DNA from: an uncultured Collinsella sp. | Lineage (GTDB): Bacteria; Actinomycetota; Coriobacteriia; Coriobacteriales; Coriobacteriaceae | Direction of reading: 5' to 3' | Assembly (NCBI GenBank): GCA_958346935.1 | Contig: CATVTM010000054.1 | Coordinates: 1-13,466, forward strand | DNA length: 13,466 bases | Shown here: piece by piece, positions 6,589-13,033 of the stretch | How the letters are laid out: each line of letters starts with the position of its first letter | Numbering within the stretch: position 1 is the stretch's first letter | Translations under genes and position numbers: made by a program | Notes under the pieces: model-generated | Told to the model about the DNA's origin: nothing | What the model saw: the letters and a program-made list of their open reading frames with translations, nothing else | Databases searched by the model: none

Positions 6589-6703
6589 GAGCGTGGATAA
6601 TCTCCCGTTTTGAGCCTAGTTTCAAGCCAAAAGTGGGAGATTATCCACGCTCGATTTGTAAACGTCCGAAAATCCACGCTCGTGTGTCCGAAAATCCACG
6701 CTC
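6589..6703. repeat. Composite intergenic repeat, block C (long hairpin plus two units)
   Basis: GAGCGTGGATAATCTCCC (6589-6606) pairs perfectly with the right arm ending at 6652, and the stem continues imperfectly into the TTTTG/AAAAG segment. Two forward GTCCGAAAATCCACGCTC units follow at 6664-6681 and 6686-6703. Order and orientation (hairpin, then units) are the same as in block B, 1.45 kb away on the other side of the AbiEi-like gene. Confidence 0.8.
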
Positions 6704-6717
6704 GTCATGCCGTGAGC

Positions 6718-6747
6718 ACAGCCACAGTCGCAGCCACGGCCGCAGCC
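6718..6747. repeat. Five degenerate tandem hexamers at the metA 3' end
   Basis: The units read ACAGCC, ACAGTC, GCAGCC, ACGGCC and GCAGCC, abutting and touching the metA stop codon. Read past the metA stop, the frame would add about 13 mostly Ala/Val residues before another stop. This is probably a small low-complexity expansion. Confidence 0.4.
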
Positions 6748-7673
6748 TAGTGCTCCTCGCCGGCGCGGGCCAGGTCGTAGGGCGTGGTCTGGTAGACGTA
6801 GTAGTTGAGCCAGTTGGTGTAGAACAGCTGAGCCTGGCTGCGCCAGACGTTGCGCGGCTCGGCAGTGGGGTCGTCACCTGGGAAGTAATGCGCCGGCACC
6901 TCCGGGTTGAGTCCGCGCTTCACGTCACGCTCGTACTCCAGACGCAGCGTGTCGGTATCGTACTCGGGATGGCCAAAGACAAAGAAGCGGCGGCTGTCGG
7001 TCGACTTGACGATGTACAGGCCCACCTCGTCGGACACGGCCACAACCTCAAGCTGCGGCTCGGCCTCCACGTCCTCACGGCGCACATCGGTGTTGCGCGA
7101 ATGCACGGCATAGAAACGGTCGTCAAAGCCGCGAACCAGCGGGCTTTGCGGCTTCACCAGATAATGCTCGAACACGCCGCTCGCCTTTGCCGGCAGGTCG
7201 TGCTTCTGGATACCGTAATGATGGTACAGGCCGGCCTGCGCGCCCCAACAAATGTGCAGCGTAGAGTGCACGTGCGTGGTAGACCAGTCCATGATCTGGC
7301 AGAGTTCGGGCCAGTAGTCGACCTCCTCGAACGGCATCTGTTCCACCGGCGCGCCCGTGATAATCAGGCCGTCGTAGTGGATGTCGCGGATGTCGTCGAA
7401 CGTGCGGTAGAACGTCTCCAGATGGCCAGCGCTCACGTGCGTGGCCTCGTGCGTCTTGGTGCGCAGCAGGTCCACCTCCACCTGCAGCGGCGTGTTGGAG
7501 AGCTTGCGCATGATCTGCGTCTCGGTGGCGATCTTGGTGGGCATGAGGTTGAGGATGAGCACGCGCAGAGGACGGATGTCCTGGTGCAGCGCGCGGTACT
7601 CGGTCATGACGAAGATGTTCTCGCTCTCGAGCTGCGCGGCGGCAGGGAGGGCGTCGGGGATGCGAATGGGCAT
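6747..7673 (-). CDS. metA: Homoserine O-acetyltransferase, MetA family
   Basis: This 308-residue enzyme acylates L-homoserine at the first committed step of methionine synthesis. The glutamine-amidotransferase-like fold is evident: LNLMPTKIATETQ (41-53), nucleophile Cys142 in HICWGAQAG, and His235 and Glu237 in FGHPEYDTD. Residue 111 (GAPVE) is glutamate. In the published study of Bacillus cereus MetA, Glu111 gives acetyl-CoA specificity, whereas glycine there gives succinyl-CoA use. O-acetylhomoserine is therefore the predicted product. AGGAG lies 6 nt before the ATG. The gene is divergent from the hydroxyacid dehydrogenase across 211 bp; I saw no SAM or T-box element in that gap. No other methionine gene is adjacent. 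The family call is very secure and the acyl donor call is an inference from one residue. Confidence 0.95.
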   Translation of the reverse strand: MPIRIPDALPAAAQLESENIFVMTEYRALHQDIRPLRVLILNLMPTKIATETQIMRKLSNTPLQVEVDLLRTKTHEATHVSAGHLETFYRTFDDIRDIHYDGLIITGAPVEQMPFEEVDYWPELCQIMDWSTTHVHSTLHICWGAQAGLYHHYGIQKHDLPAKASGVFEHYLVKPQSPLVRGFDDRFYAVHSRNTDVRREDVEAEPQLEVVAVSDEVGLYIVKSTDSRRFFVFGHPEYDTDTLRLEYERDVKRGLNPEVPAHYFPGDDPTAEPRNVWRSQAQLFYTNWLNYYVYQTTPYDLARAGEEH

Positions 7674-7776
7674 GGATGCTCCTTACGAGTCAGTTGCAGC
7701 TATGGTACAACGACCGGCCCCATCCGCGCGAGCACATCGCCCAGCGATGCCGTCAGCGGCCCAAATCACCCCAAAA

Positions 7777-7807
7777 GTAGAGATTAGGGCATGTCCCAAA
7801 AATCTAC
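7777..7807. repeat. Imperfect palindrome sharing 18 nt with the protease terminator
   Basis: GTAGA (7777-7781) pairs with TCTAC (7803-7807), and an inner GGG-catgt-CCC pairs within. GGCATGTCCCAAAAATCT (7788-7805) is the exact reverse complement of 3425-3442 in the protease terminator. It lies between divergent metA and the dehydrogenase, where it could terminate antisense or act as an operator. A related trace, ACATGCCTAAAAAATGA, precedes block C. Confidence 0.5.
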
Positions 7808-7841
7808 GGCGCTTTAGTCTAGCAAAGTGGCAGCTGGACGC

Positions 7842-7877
7842 TACAATGGTTCGACGCGAAAAACTCGGCCGAAAGGA
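7842..7877 (+). promoter_or_regulatory. -10 box and Shine-Dalgarno of the hydroxyacid dehydrogenase
   Basis: TACAAT (7842-7847) is a good -10 without a clear -35. GAAAGGA (7871-7877) lies 7 nt before the ATG at 7885 and fixes the start, although the frame is open much further upstream across metA. Confidence 0.45.
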
Positions 7878-7884
7878 TACTCAT

Positions 7885-8862
7885 ATGTACCAGACGCGTA
7901 AGATCGGTGTGGTCGGCCAGGGCCACGTAGGAGCACATGTCGCCAACAGCCTGCTTATGCAGGGCATTGCCGACGAGCTGTACCTGTGCGATATCAACGA
8001 GGCCAAGGTGACGTCCGAGGTCCAGGACCTGCGCGACTCCCTTTCGTTTGTCCCGTATAACACCAAAATCGTCAACTGCTACGACCACTACGAGGAGCTG
8101 GCCTGCTGCGACGTCATCGTCAACGCCGCCGGCAAGGTCGCGCTGGCCGCCGGCAACCGCGACGGCGAGCTGTTCTTTACCACCGACGCCGCCCGCTCCT
8201 TTGCCAAGTGCATCGTCGACGCCGGCTTCGACGGCATCTTTGTGAGCATCTCCAACCCCTGCGACGTCGTGTGCACCGAGCTGTGGCACCTGACCGGCTA
8301 CGATCCCAAGAAGATCATCGGCTCGGGCTGCGGTCTGGATTCCGCCCGCCTGCGCACCGAGATCTCCAAGAAGGTCGGCGTGAGCCCCAAGTCCATCGAC
8401 GCCTACATGATTGGCGAGCACGGCTTTAGCCAGCTGGCTGCCTTTAAGGCCGCGACCATCGCCGGCAAGAGCCTCAACGAGCTTCAGGCCGAGAACCCCG
8501 ACAAGTACGCCTTTGACCACATGGAGGTCGAGGAGCTTGCACGCAAGGGCGGCTACGTAACCTACCAGGGCAAGCAGTGCACCGAGTACGCCGTCGCCAA
8601 CTCCGCCGCGCGCGTCTGCGCTGCCGTTCTGCACAACGAGCACGCCGTGCTTTCCGCTTCTACGCTTATGACCGGCCAGTATGGCGAAGAGGGCATCTTC
8701 ACGTCCCTGCCGTGCGTGATCGGCGCCGAGGGCGTCGAGGAGGTCTACACGCTGGACCTGTCCGAGCACGAGCTCGAGGGCTTCCACAAGAGCTGCCAGC
8801 ACATCCGCGACAACATCGCCCAGCTCGACTGGTGGGATGCCGAGGCCTACGACGCAAAGTAG
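7885..8862 (+). CDS. L-2-hydroxyacid dehydrogenase (lactate / L-2-hydroxyisocaproate dehydrogenase family)
   Basis: This 325-residue NAD-dependent enzyme interconverts a 2-oxoacid and an L-2-hydroxyacid. The Rossmann loop is GQGHVG (11-16), with Asp36 binding the adenosine ribose as in NAD-specific members. Catalytic residues line up as Arg92 (AGNRD), Asn124 (SISNP), Asp152 and Arg155 (LDSARLR) and His179 (IGEHG). The substrate loop AAGKVALAAGNR lacks the glutamine of classical L-lactate dehydrogenase and the arginine of malate dehydrogenase at the specificity position; Ala85 appears to occupy it. Several stretches (ISNPCDV, GEHGFSQ) recall Lactobacillus L-2-hydroxyisocaproate dehydrogenase, so branched or larger 2-oxoacids are plausible substrates. 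It would serve fermentative NADH reoxidation. The gene is monocistronic, with a strong terminator. Confidence 0.92.
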   Translation: MYQTRKIGVVGQGHVGAHVANSLLMQGIADELYLCDINEAKVTSEVQDLRDSLSFVPYNTKIVNCYDHYEELACCDVIVNAAGKVALAAGNRDGELFFTTDAARSFAKCIVDAGFDGIFVSISNPCDVVCTELWHLTGYDPKKIIGSGCGLDSARLRTEISKKVGVSPKSIDAYMIGEHGFSQLAAFKAATIAGKSLNELQAENPDKYAFDHMEVEELARKGGYVTYQGKQCTEYAVANSAARVCAAVLHNEHAVLSASTLMTGQYGEEGIFTSLPCVIGAEGVEEVYTLDLSEHELEGFHKSCQHIRDNIAQLDWWDAEAYDAK

Positions 8863-8904
8863 GCCGCTGGCTGCCGCAACCTTGCGAATCTAAGCGCGAC
8901 ACCA

Positions 8905-8945
8905 AGCGGGCCGCACCGGAAATCCCCGGCGCGGCCCGCTTTTTT
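8905..8945 (+). terminator. Strong intrinsic terminator of the dehydrogenase gene
   Basis: AGCGGGCCGCACCGG (8905-8919) pairs with CCGGCGCGGCCCGCT (8926-8940) with one A/C mismatch, followed by T5 in continuation of the stem's final T. It separates the dehydrogenase from the convergent SIS gene. A 10-bp direct repeat, CTTGCGAATC, lies on each side (8881-8890 and 8961-8970). Confidence 0.92.
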
Positions 8946-8994
8946 GGCTCACGCAGTGCCCTTGCGAATCGAAGGTGAATGGTTTTCCCGTTAC

Positions 8995-9963
8995 TTAGTA
9001 CTGCTCGATGCCCATGTAGCGACGAACCTCGGGGCTGTGGTCGAAGACCTTGCCGCGTGCGGCGCGCAGCTCGCAGCTCATGTTGTAGAAGAAGATCGGC
9101 TCCAGGTACGAACGCACGCTGGCAGGCACGTCGCCCACACCGTACTCAAGCGCGTCGAGCACCATAATCGTATCGGTGTGCGTGTTGAGGAACGCAAGGG
9201 CGCGCTCCTCCATGGGGCGGCACTCGCCCGCGCCAAGCTGCACAAAGTAGAACACACCGGGCTCGGTGGCCTCGAACGGGCCGTGGAAGTACTCGCCGGA
9301 GTGGATGTAGCAGCAGTGCTGCCACTGCATCTCCATGAGCGAACAGATGGCCATGGCGTAGGTCTGGCTAAAGTTGGGGCCGGAGCCCAGGATATAGAAG
9401 AACTTGTGCTGCTGGCAGAGCTCGGCAAAGCGGGCGCCCAGCTCGGCGTTGACCTTCTCGCGGGCGGCGGGCAGCAGCGCATCCATCTGCTTGAGGCCCT
9501 CGTACATGTCGGCGAGCGCCTCGTAGCATTCCTGCTGGTCGAGCAGCTCGGCGGCGATCAGAGCGCCGATGCCCTGAGGCGCCTCGGCCTGCGACACGCC
9601 CTCGCCCCAGGGGTAGACCCAGGTGGTCCACTTACCGTTGTCGATCTTGGAGCCCTCGCAGTCGGTGAGGGCAACGACCTCGGCGCCGGCGGCCAGCGCC
9701 ATCTCGCAGCCGTCGACGACCTCCTGCGTGTTGCCGCTGTGGCTGCAGGCGATGACGAGCGACTTCTCGCCAAGACTCTTGGGAGCCATCAGGCAAAACT
9801 CGCGTGCCGTGTAGACTGTCGAGGTAAACGTGGTGGCCTCGCGCTTGAGCAGTTCGTTAGCCGGCATCAGGTCGATCATCGAACCGCCGCAGGCGATCCA
9901 AAAGACGTTCTCGATCTTGCCCTTGCGCTCGATGACTTCCTGAACCAGATCATATGCGTTCAT
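8995..9963 (-). CDS. SIS-domain sugar-phosphate deglycase (FrlB/FraB-like)
   Basis: This 322-residue protein has two sugar-isomerase (SIS) domains, about 18-140 (ACGGS at 24-28; SHSGNTQE at 74-81) and about 188-300 (ILGSGPN at 191-197). The segment HSGEYFHGPFEATEPGV (221-237), with Glu224 and His227, and the C-terminal HSPEVRRYMG match fructosamine-6-phosphate deglycase FrlB closely; E. coli FrlB has ESGEFRHGP and HNPDERRYYG at the same places. FrlB-type enzymes split phosphorylated Amadori compounds into glucose 6-phosphate and an amine or amino acid. No kinase or transporter is adjacent, so the actual substrate is open; a GlmS- or AgaS-like role is less likely. AAGGAGG lies 9 nt before the ATG. 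It is downstream of gntR and preceded by a promoter with two matching operator-like sites. Confidence 0.85.
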   Translation of the reverse strand: MNAYDLVQEVIERKGKIENVFWIACGGSMIDLMPANELLKREATTFTSTVYTAREFCLMAPKSLGEKSLVIACSHSGNTQEVVDGCEMALAAGAEVVALTDCEGSKIDNGKWTTWVYPWGEGVSQAEAPQGIGALIAAELLDQQECYEALADMYEGLKQMDALLPAAREKVNAELGARFAELCQQHKFFYILGSGPNFSQTYAMAICSLMEMQWQHCCYIHSGEYFHGPFEATEPGVFYFVQLGAGECRPMEERALAFLNTHTDTIMVLDALEYGVGDVPASVRSYLEPIFFYNMSCELRAARGKVFDHSPEVRRYMGIEQY

Positions 9964-10017
9964 CCTGATGTTCCTCCTTGTGGGGTGGCTTTGAGCGACG
10001 GCAGCTCGTACCTGCTG

Positions 10018-10036
10018 TCATTCTATGTTGTCCTAT
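10018..10036 (-). promoter_or_regulatory. Operator-like site 1, downstream of the SIS-gene -10 box
   Basis: The plus strand reads TCATTCTATGTTGTCCTAT, which matches site 2 (10080-10098) at 16 of 19 positions. It touches the -10 box and would block initiation or elongation if bound by the adjacent GntR protein. Confidence 0.55.
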
Positions 10037-10064
10037 TTATAACACGCGTAACAACGCCCGTGAA
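10036..10064 (-). promoter_or_regulatory. Promoter of the SIS gene
   Basis: On the minus strand TTCACG (10064-10059) and TATAAA (10041-10036) are spaced exactly 17 bp. The transcript would start about 65 nt before the ATG at 9963. Confidence 0.6.
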
Positions 10065-10079
10065 GTCATCTCGGCAAAT

Positions 10080-10098
10080 TTGTTCTATGTTGTTCTAT
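10080..10098 (-). promoter_or_regulatory. Operator-like site 2, upstream of the SIS-gene -35 box
   Basis: The plus strand reads TTGTTCTATGTTGTTCTAT, containing GTTCTAT twice at 10-bp spacing. It lies 62 bp from site 1 in the same orientation, close to six helical turns, and ends 10 bp from the gntR stop codon. Confidence 0.55.
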
Positions 10099-10107
10099 CT
10101 GTGGACG

Positions 10108-10863
10108 TTAGATGTCGAAGACGTAGCGCGAGCCCACAATCTTTTGGCGACCGAGCAACAGAGGGTGCCCACCGGCGTCGGTAAAGTAGGCCTCCATATA
10201 GAAGAGCGGCTCACCGACCGGCACCTCCAGCAGCGGGGCCGTTTGGGCATCGGCAAGCGCAATCTCCACGGTGCAGGGGTCGGACTTGAGCGGCGCGCGA
10301 CCCGAATGCTCGGCAACGAGCGCAAAGATGGAATTGTCCGTGAGGTTCTTGTCGGCAAGCGTCTGCAGATAGGGATGGTCGGCGAGCACAAAGGCGTTGT
10401 TCTCAAGCATGACAGGGATGCCGTCGGCTGTGCGCACGCGTTCGACCACGATAAGCTCGCAGCCTGGCTCCACGCCAAAGAACGCCGCATCCTCGTGCGT
10501 CGCTGCGACCACCGTGCGCGACACCAGACGCGCACCCGGCACCATGTCGTTGGCAGCACAACCCTCAGTAAAGCTCTGGACGTCACCCTTCTGGCGAATC
10601 TTGCGCTTGAGCTTGGGAGCGCACACAAAGGTGCCCCTCCCCTGCTGGCGGTTGAGATACCCCGCACGCGACAGCTCCTCGATGGCGCGACGCACGGTGA
10701 CGCGCCCCACGCCGTAGGACTTCGCGAGCTCCATCTCGGAAGGAATGCGCGAGCCGGCAGCGTACACGCCGCGCGCGATCTCGCCCTTTAGGTCGTCCAT
10801 GACCTGCTGGTACAGCGGCACGGCGGACACGTCAGTACGGTCGGTCTTGCTATCGAAAGCCAT
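10108..10863 (-). CDS. GntR-family transcriptional regulator, HutC subfamily (UTRA domain)
   Basis: This is a 251-residue DNA-binding regulator. Residues 15-82 are the GntR winged helix: PLYQQVMDDLKGEIARG, then the recognition helix region MELAKSYGVGRVTVRRAIEE, then the wing GRGTFV. Residues 95-247 are the UTRA ligand domain, which in this subfamily usually binds sugar phosphates or related small molecules, with the typical end LLLGRQKIVGSRYVF. The start is 2 nt after the recQ stop, with GGAG 7 nt before the ATG inside recQ, so the two are probably cotranscribed. The next gene downstream is the SIS deglycase, resembling the FrlR-FrlB pairing. Two 19-bp sites flanking that gene's promoter are the likely operators. 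The family call is secure and the target is inferred. Confidence 0.93.
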   Translation of the reverse strand: MAFDSKTDRTDVSAVPLYQQVMDDLKGEIARGVYAAGSRIPSEMELAKSYGVGRVTVRRAIEELSRAGYLNRQQGRGTFVCAPKLKRKIRQKGDVQSFTEGCAANDMVPGARLVSRTVVAATHEDAAFFGVEPGCELIVVERVRTADGIPVMLENNAFVLADHPYLQTLADKNLTDNSIFALVAEHSGRAPLKSDPCTVEIALADAQTAPLLEVPVGEPLFYMEAYFTDAGGHPLLLGRQKIVGSRYVFDI

Positions 10864-10865
10864 CG

Positions 10866-12845
10866 TTACGCTCCATCCCGCGCATGCTCGGACTCAAACT
10901 CTTCAATCGCCGCCATAAACTGCTCGCCAAAGGCGTCGGCCTTTTTCTCGCCAATGCCGTTGACCTGGATCAGCTCGTCGCGCGTCTGCGGGCGCAGACG
11001 GCACAGGCCGCGCAGGGCCTTGTCGGAGAAGACCATGTACGGCGCCATCTCCAGCTCGGTCGAGATCTCCTTGCGCAGGGCACGCAGACGCTCGAACAGC
11101 TCGGCATCGTCGCCAACGCGCGGGCGCTGCTCCAGCTCGGCCTCCTCACGCAGCAGATCGACGGCGCGGCGGGCGCGGGCCGAGGCCTTGCGCTTGGACG
11201 CGCGACGCTTAACGGTAAAGGCAAACGCCTCGTCCTCGACCTCGCCGGCGCGCGGACCCAGACCCACGACCGGGTACTGCCCCTGCGAGGTTGCCAAATA
11301 ACCGCGGCCGCACAGCTGCCCGATGATGTCCTTAATGCGCCCGACTGATTCGCTCGACAGCTCACCATAGCCGCGGTCCTCGTCCAGATGCATCTGGCGA
11401 ATGCGCTCGGTGTTGCCGCCGTGGAGCACGTCGGCGATGAGCGACTTGCCAAAACGCATGGGACGCGTGGCCACATAGCGCACGGCAGCGCGGGCCATAT
11501 CGGTGACGTCCTCGACCTCGAACTGCGTGAGGCAGTTGCTGCAGTTGCCGCAGCCCTCGGCTTCGTCCGTGACGGTGCCGCCCGCGGCGGCTGCCGCATG
11601 CTCGGCCGCGGCCTCGTCACCAAAGTAGCGCAGCATGTATTCACGCAGGCAGCCGGTGGTATTGCAGTAGCCCTCCATCTGGCTGAGCAGACGATATCGA
11701 TTCTGGAGCGCCCACGCGCGCTGCTCGTCGTCGAGCGCCTCGTCGGCGGCATCGCCGCGGTCGATCAGAAAGCGACGCATGCGAAAATCATTGCCGTTCC
11801 ACAGCAGGTGGCAGCTGGCCGGATCGCCATCGCGGCCGGCGCGGCCCGCCTCCTGGTAGTAGGCCTCGATGCTCTCGGGCACGTTGTTGTGGATCACGTA
11901 GCGCACGTTGGGCTTGTCGATGCCCATGCCAAAGGCGTTGGTGGCAACCATCACCTGGATGTCGTCGTCGATAAAGGCGCGCTGGCTTTGGCGGCGGGCG
12001 TCATTGCCCATGCCGGCATGGTAGCGGCCAACGCGAATGCCGCTGGGGCCCAGCGCTTCGGCAAGATCGCCTGCCAGCGCATCGACCGTCTTGCGGGTCG
12101 AGCAATACACGATGCCGCTCTCGCTCGAATGCGCGATCACGTAGTCGCGCACCCAGGCGGTCTTGGCCTTGTCGCCCATCTCTTCGCAACCAAAGTAGAG
12201 GTTCTTGCGATCGAAGCCCGTCACCACCGTCGCCGGGTTTTGCAGGCCGAGCATCTGCTGAATATCCGCGCGCACGCGCTCGGTCGCCGTGGCGGTAAAG
12301 GCCGCCACGATGGGGCGCTGCGGCAGGGAATCGATGAACTCGCGAATCTGCAGGTAGGCGGGGCGGAAATCCTGGCCCCATTGACTCACGCAGTGGGCCT
12401 CGTCAATGGCCACGAGCGGCACGCCAATGCCGGCAGAACTCGCGGCCTCCTGCGCAAAGGCTAAAAAGCGCGGCTCGAGCAAGCGCTCGGGCGCCACGTA
12501 CATAAGCTGGTAGCGGCCCTCGCGCGCCCGCTTGAGCACGGTGTTTTGCTGGGCCGGAGTAAGACTGGAGTTGAGATAGCTGGGCCGCGCGCCCGCCGCA
12601 AGCAACGCACGGGTCTGGTCCTCCATAAGCGACAGCAGCGGACTCACCACAAAGGTGATGCCGGGCAGCATGAGCGCGGGCACCTGGTAGCAAATGGACT
12701 TGCCGGCGCCCGTGGGCATAACACCCAGCGCATCGCGGCCTGCAAGAATCGCATCCACCATGCGGTCCTGCCCCGGGCGAAACGAGGTGTAGCCAAAATA
12801 GGCGCCGAGCGTGTCAAGCGCCATCTGCTGCATGCTATCGGTCAT
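10866..12845 (-). CDS. recQ: ATP-dependent DNA helicase RecQ
   Basis: This 659-residue 3'-5' helicase acts in recombination and replication-fork repair. Motif I is MPTGAGKS (43-50, Lys49), motif II is DEAH (148-151) inside the RecQ-type loop CVSQWGQDFRP, motif III is FTATATE (183-189), motif V is TNAFGMGIDKPNVR (302-315) and motif VI is QEAGRAGRDG (331-340). The RecQ zinc site is probably Cys399, Cys432, Cys435 and Cys438. A winged-helix RQC region follows, and an HRDC domain covers about 575-650. The zinc site holds an Ala/Glu-rich insertion (411-430), making the first Cys-Cys spacing 33 rather than 17 as in E. coli. AGGA lies 5 nt before the ATG. It is first in a likely recQ-gntR unit. Confidence 0.97.
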   Translation of the reverse strand: MTDSMQQMALDTLGAYFGYTSFRPGQDRMVDAILAGRDALGVMPTGAGKSICYQVPALMLPGITFVVSPLLSLMEDQTRALLAAGARPSYLNSSLTPAQQNTVLKRAREGRYQLMYVAPERLLEPRFLAFAQEAASSAGIGVPLVAIDEAHCVSQWGQDFRPAYLQIREFIDSLPQRPIVAAFTATATERVRADIQQMLGLQNPATVVTGFDRKNLYFGCEEMGDKAKTAWVRDYVIAHSSESGIVYCSTRKTVDALAGDLAEALGPSGIRVGRYHAGMGNDARRQSQRAFIDDDIQVMVATNAFGMGIDKPNVRYVIHNNVPESIEAYYQEAGRAGRDGDPASCHLLWNGNDFRMRRFLIDRGDAADEALDDEQRAWALQNRYRLLSQMEGYCNTTGCLREYMLRYFGDEAAAEHAAAAAGGTVTDEAEGCGNCSNCLTQFEVEDVTDMARAAVRYVATRPMRFGKSLIADVLHGGNTERIRQMHLDEDRGYGELSSESVGRIKDIIGQLCGRGYLATSQGQYPVVGLGPRAGEVEDEAFAFTVKRRASKRKASARARRAVDLLREEAELEQRPRVGDDAELFERLRALRKEISTELEMAPYMVFSDKALRGLCRLRPQTRDELIQVNGIGEKKADAFGEQFMAAIEEFESEHARDGA

Positions 12846-12876
12846 GGTTTCCTAACGTCCAAGTCATCTGCCGCCG

Positions 12877-12882
12877 ATTATA
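12877..12882 (-). promoter_or_regulatory. -10 box upstream of recQ
   Basis: TATAAT on the minus strand is a perfect -10 consensus, 31 bp before the recQ start codon. The -35 position (12900-12905, GTGCTG) is poor, so an activator or an alternative spacing may matter. Confidence 0.5.
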
Positions 12883-12931
12883 CGCCGCCACGCGGACGGC
12901 AGCACACGGCCGCCGCCCAGACTAGTCGTTT

Positions 12932-12998
12932 AAGAGCGTCCCCAATGACTAAGGAGTGTCCCCAGGTGCCGACAGAAAAGGAACGTCCCCAAGTGCCG
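12932..12998. repeat. Three GTCCCCA-centred short repeats
   Basis: AAGAGCGTCCCCAATGACT, AAGGAGTGTCCCCAGGTGCCG (slightly abridged by variation) and AAAGGAACGTCCCCAAGTGCCG-type units have their GTCCCCA cores at 12938, 12958 and 12985. Similar GGGGACGTTCC strings are, as I recall, found near IS200-like/REP-associated transposases, so these may be remnants. No transposase is in the window. Confidence 0.5.
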
Positions 12999-13033
12999 GC
13001 CCGGCAACGTCGATGTTCTGGCAATGTCAGCGA

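Noticed and set aside
6633..7787. 384-codon plus-strand open frame opposite metA
   Set aside because: It is antisense to a highly conserved gene and starts inside repeat block C.
7674..7884. SAM riboswitch or T-box upstream of metA
   Set aside because: The leader is short and lacks recognisable conserved boxes or an anti-terminator pair.
8944..10791. 615-codon plus-strand open frame opposite the SIS and gntR genes
   Set aside because: It is antisense to two well-supported genes, its composition reflects GC-rich codons read backwards, and no family motif is visible.
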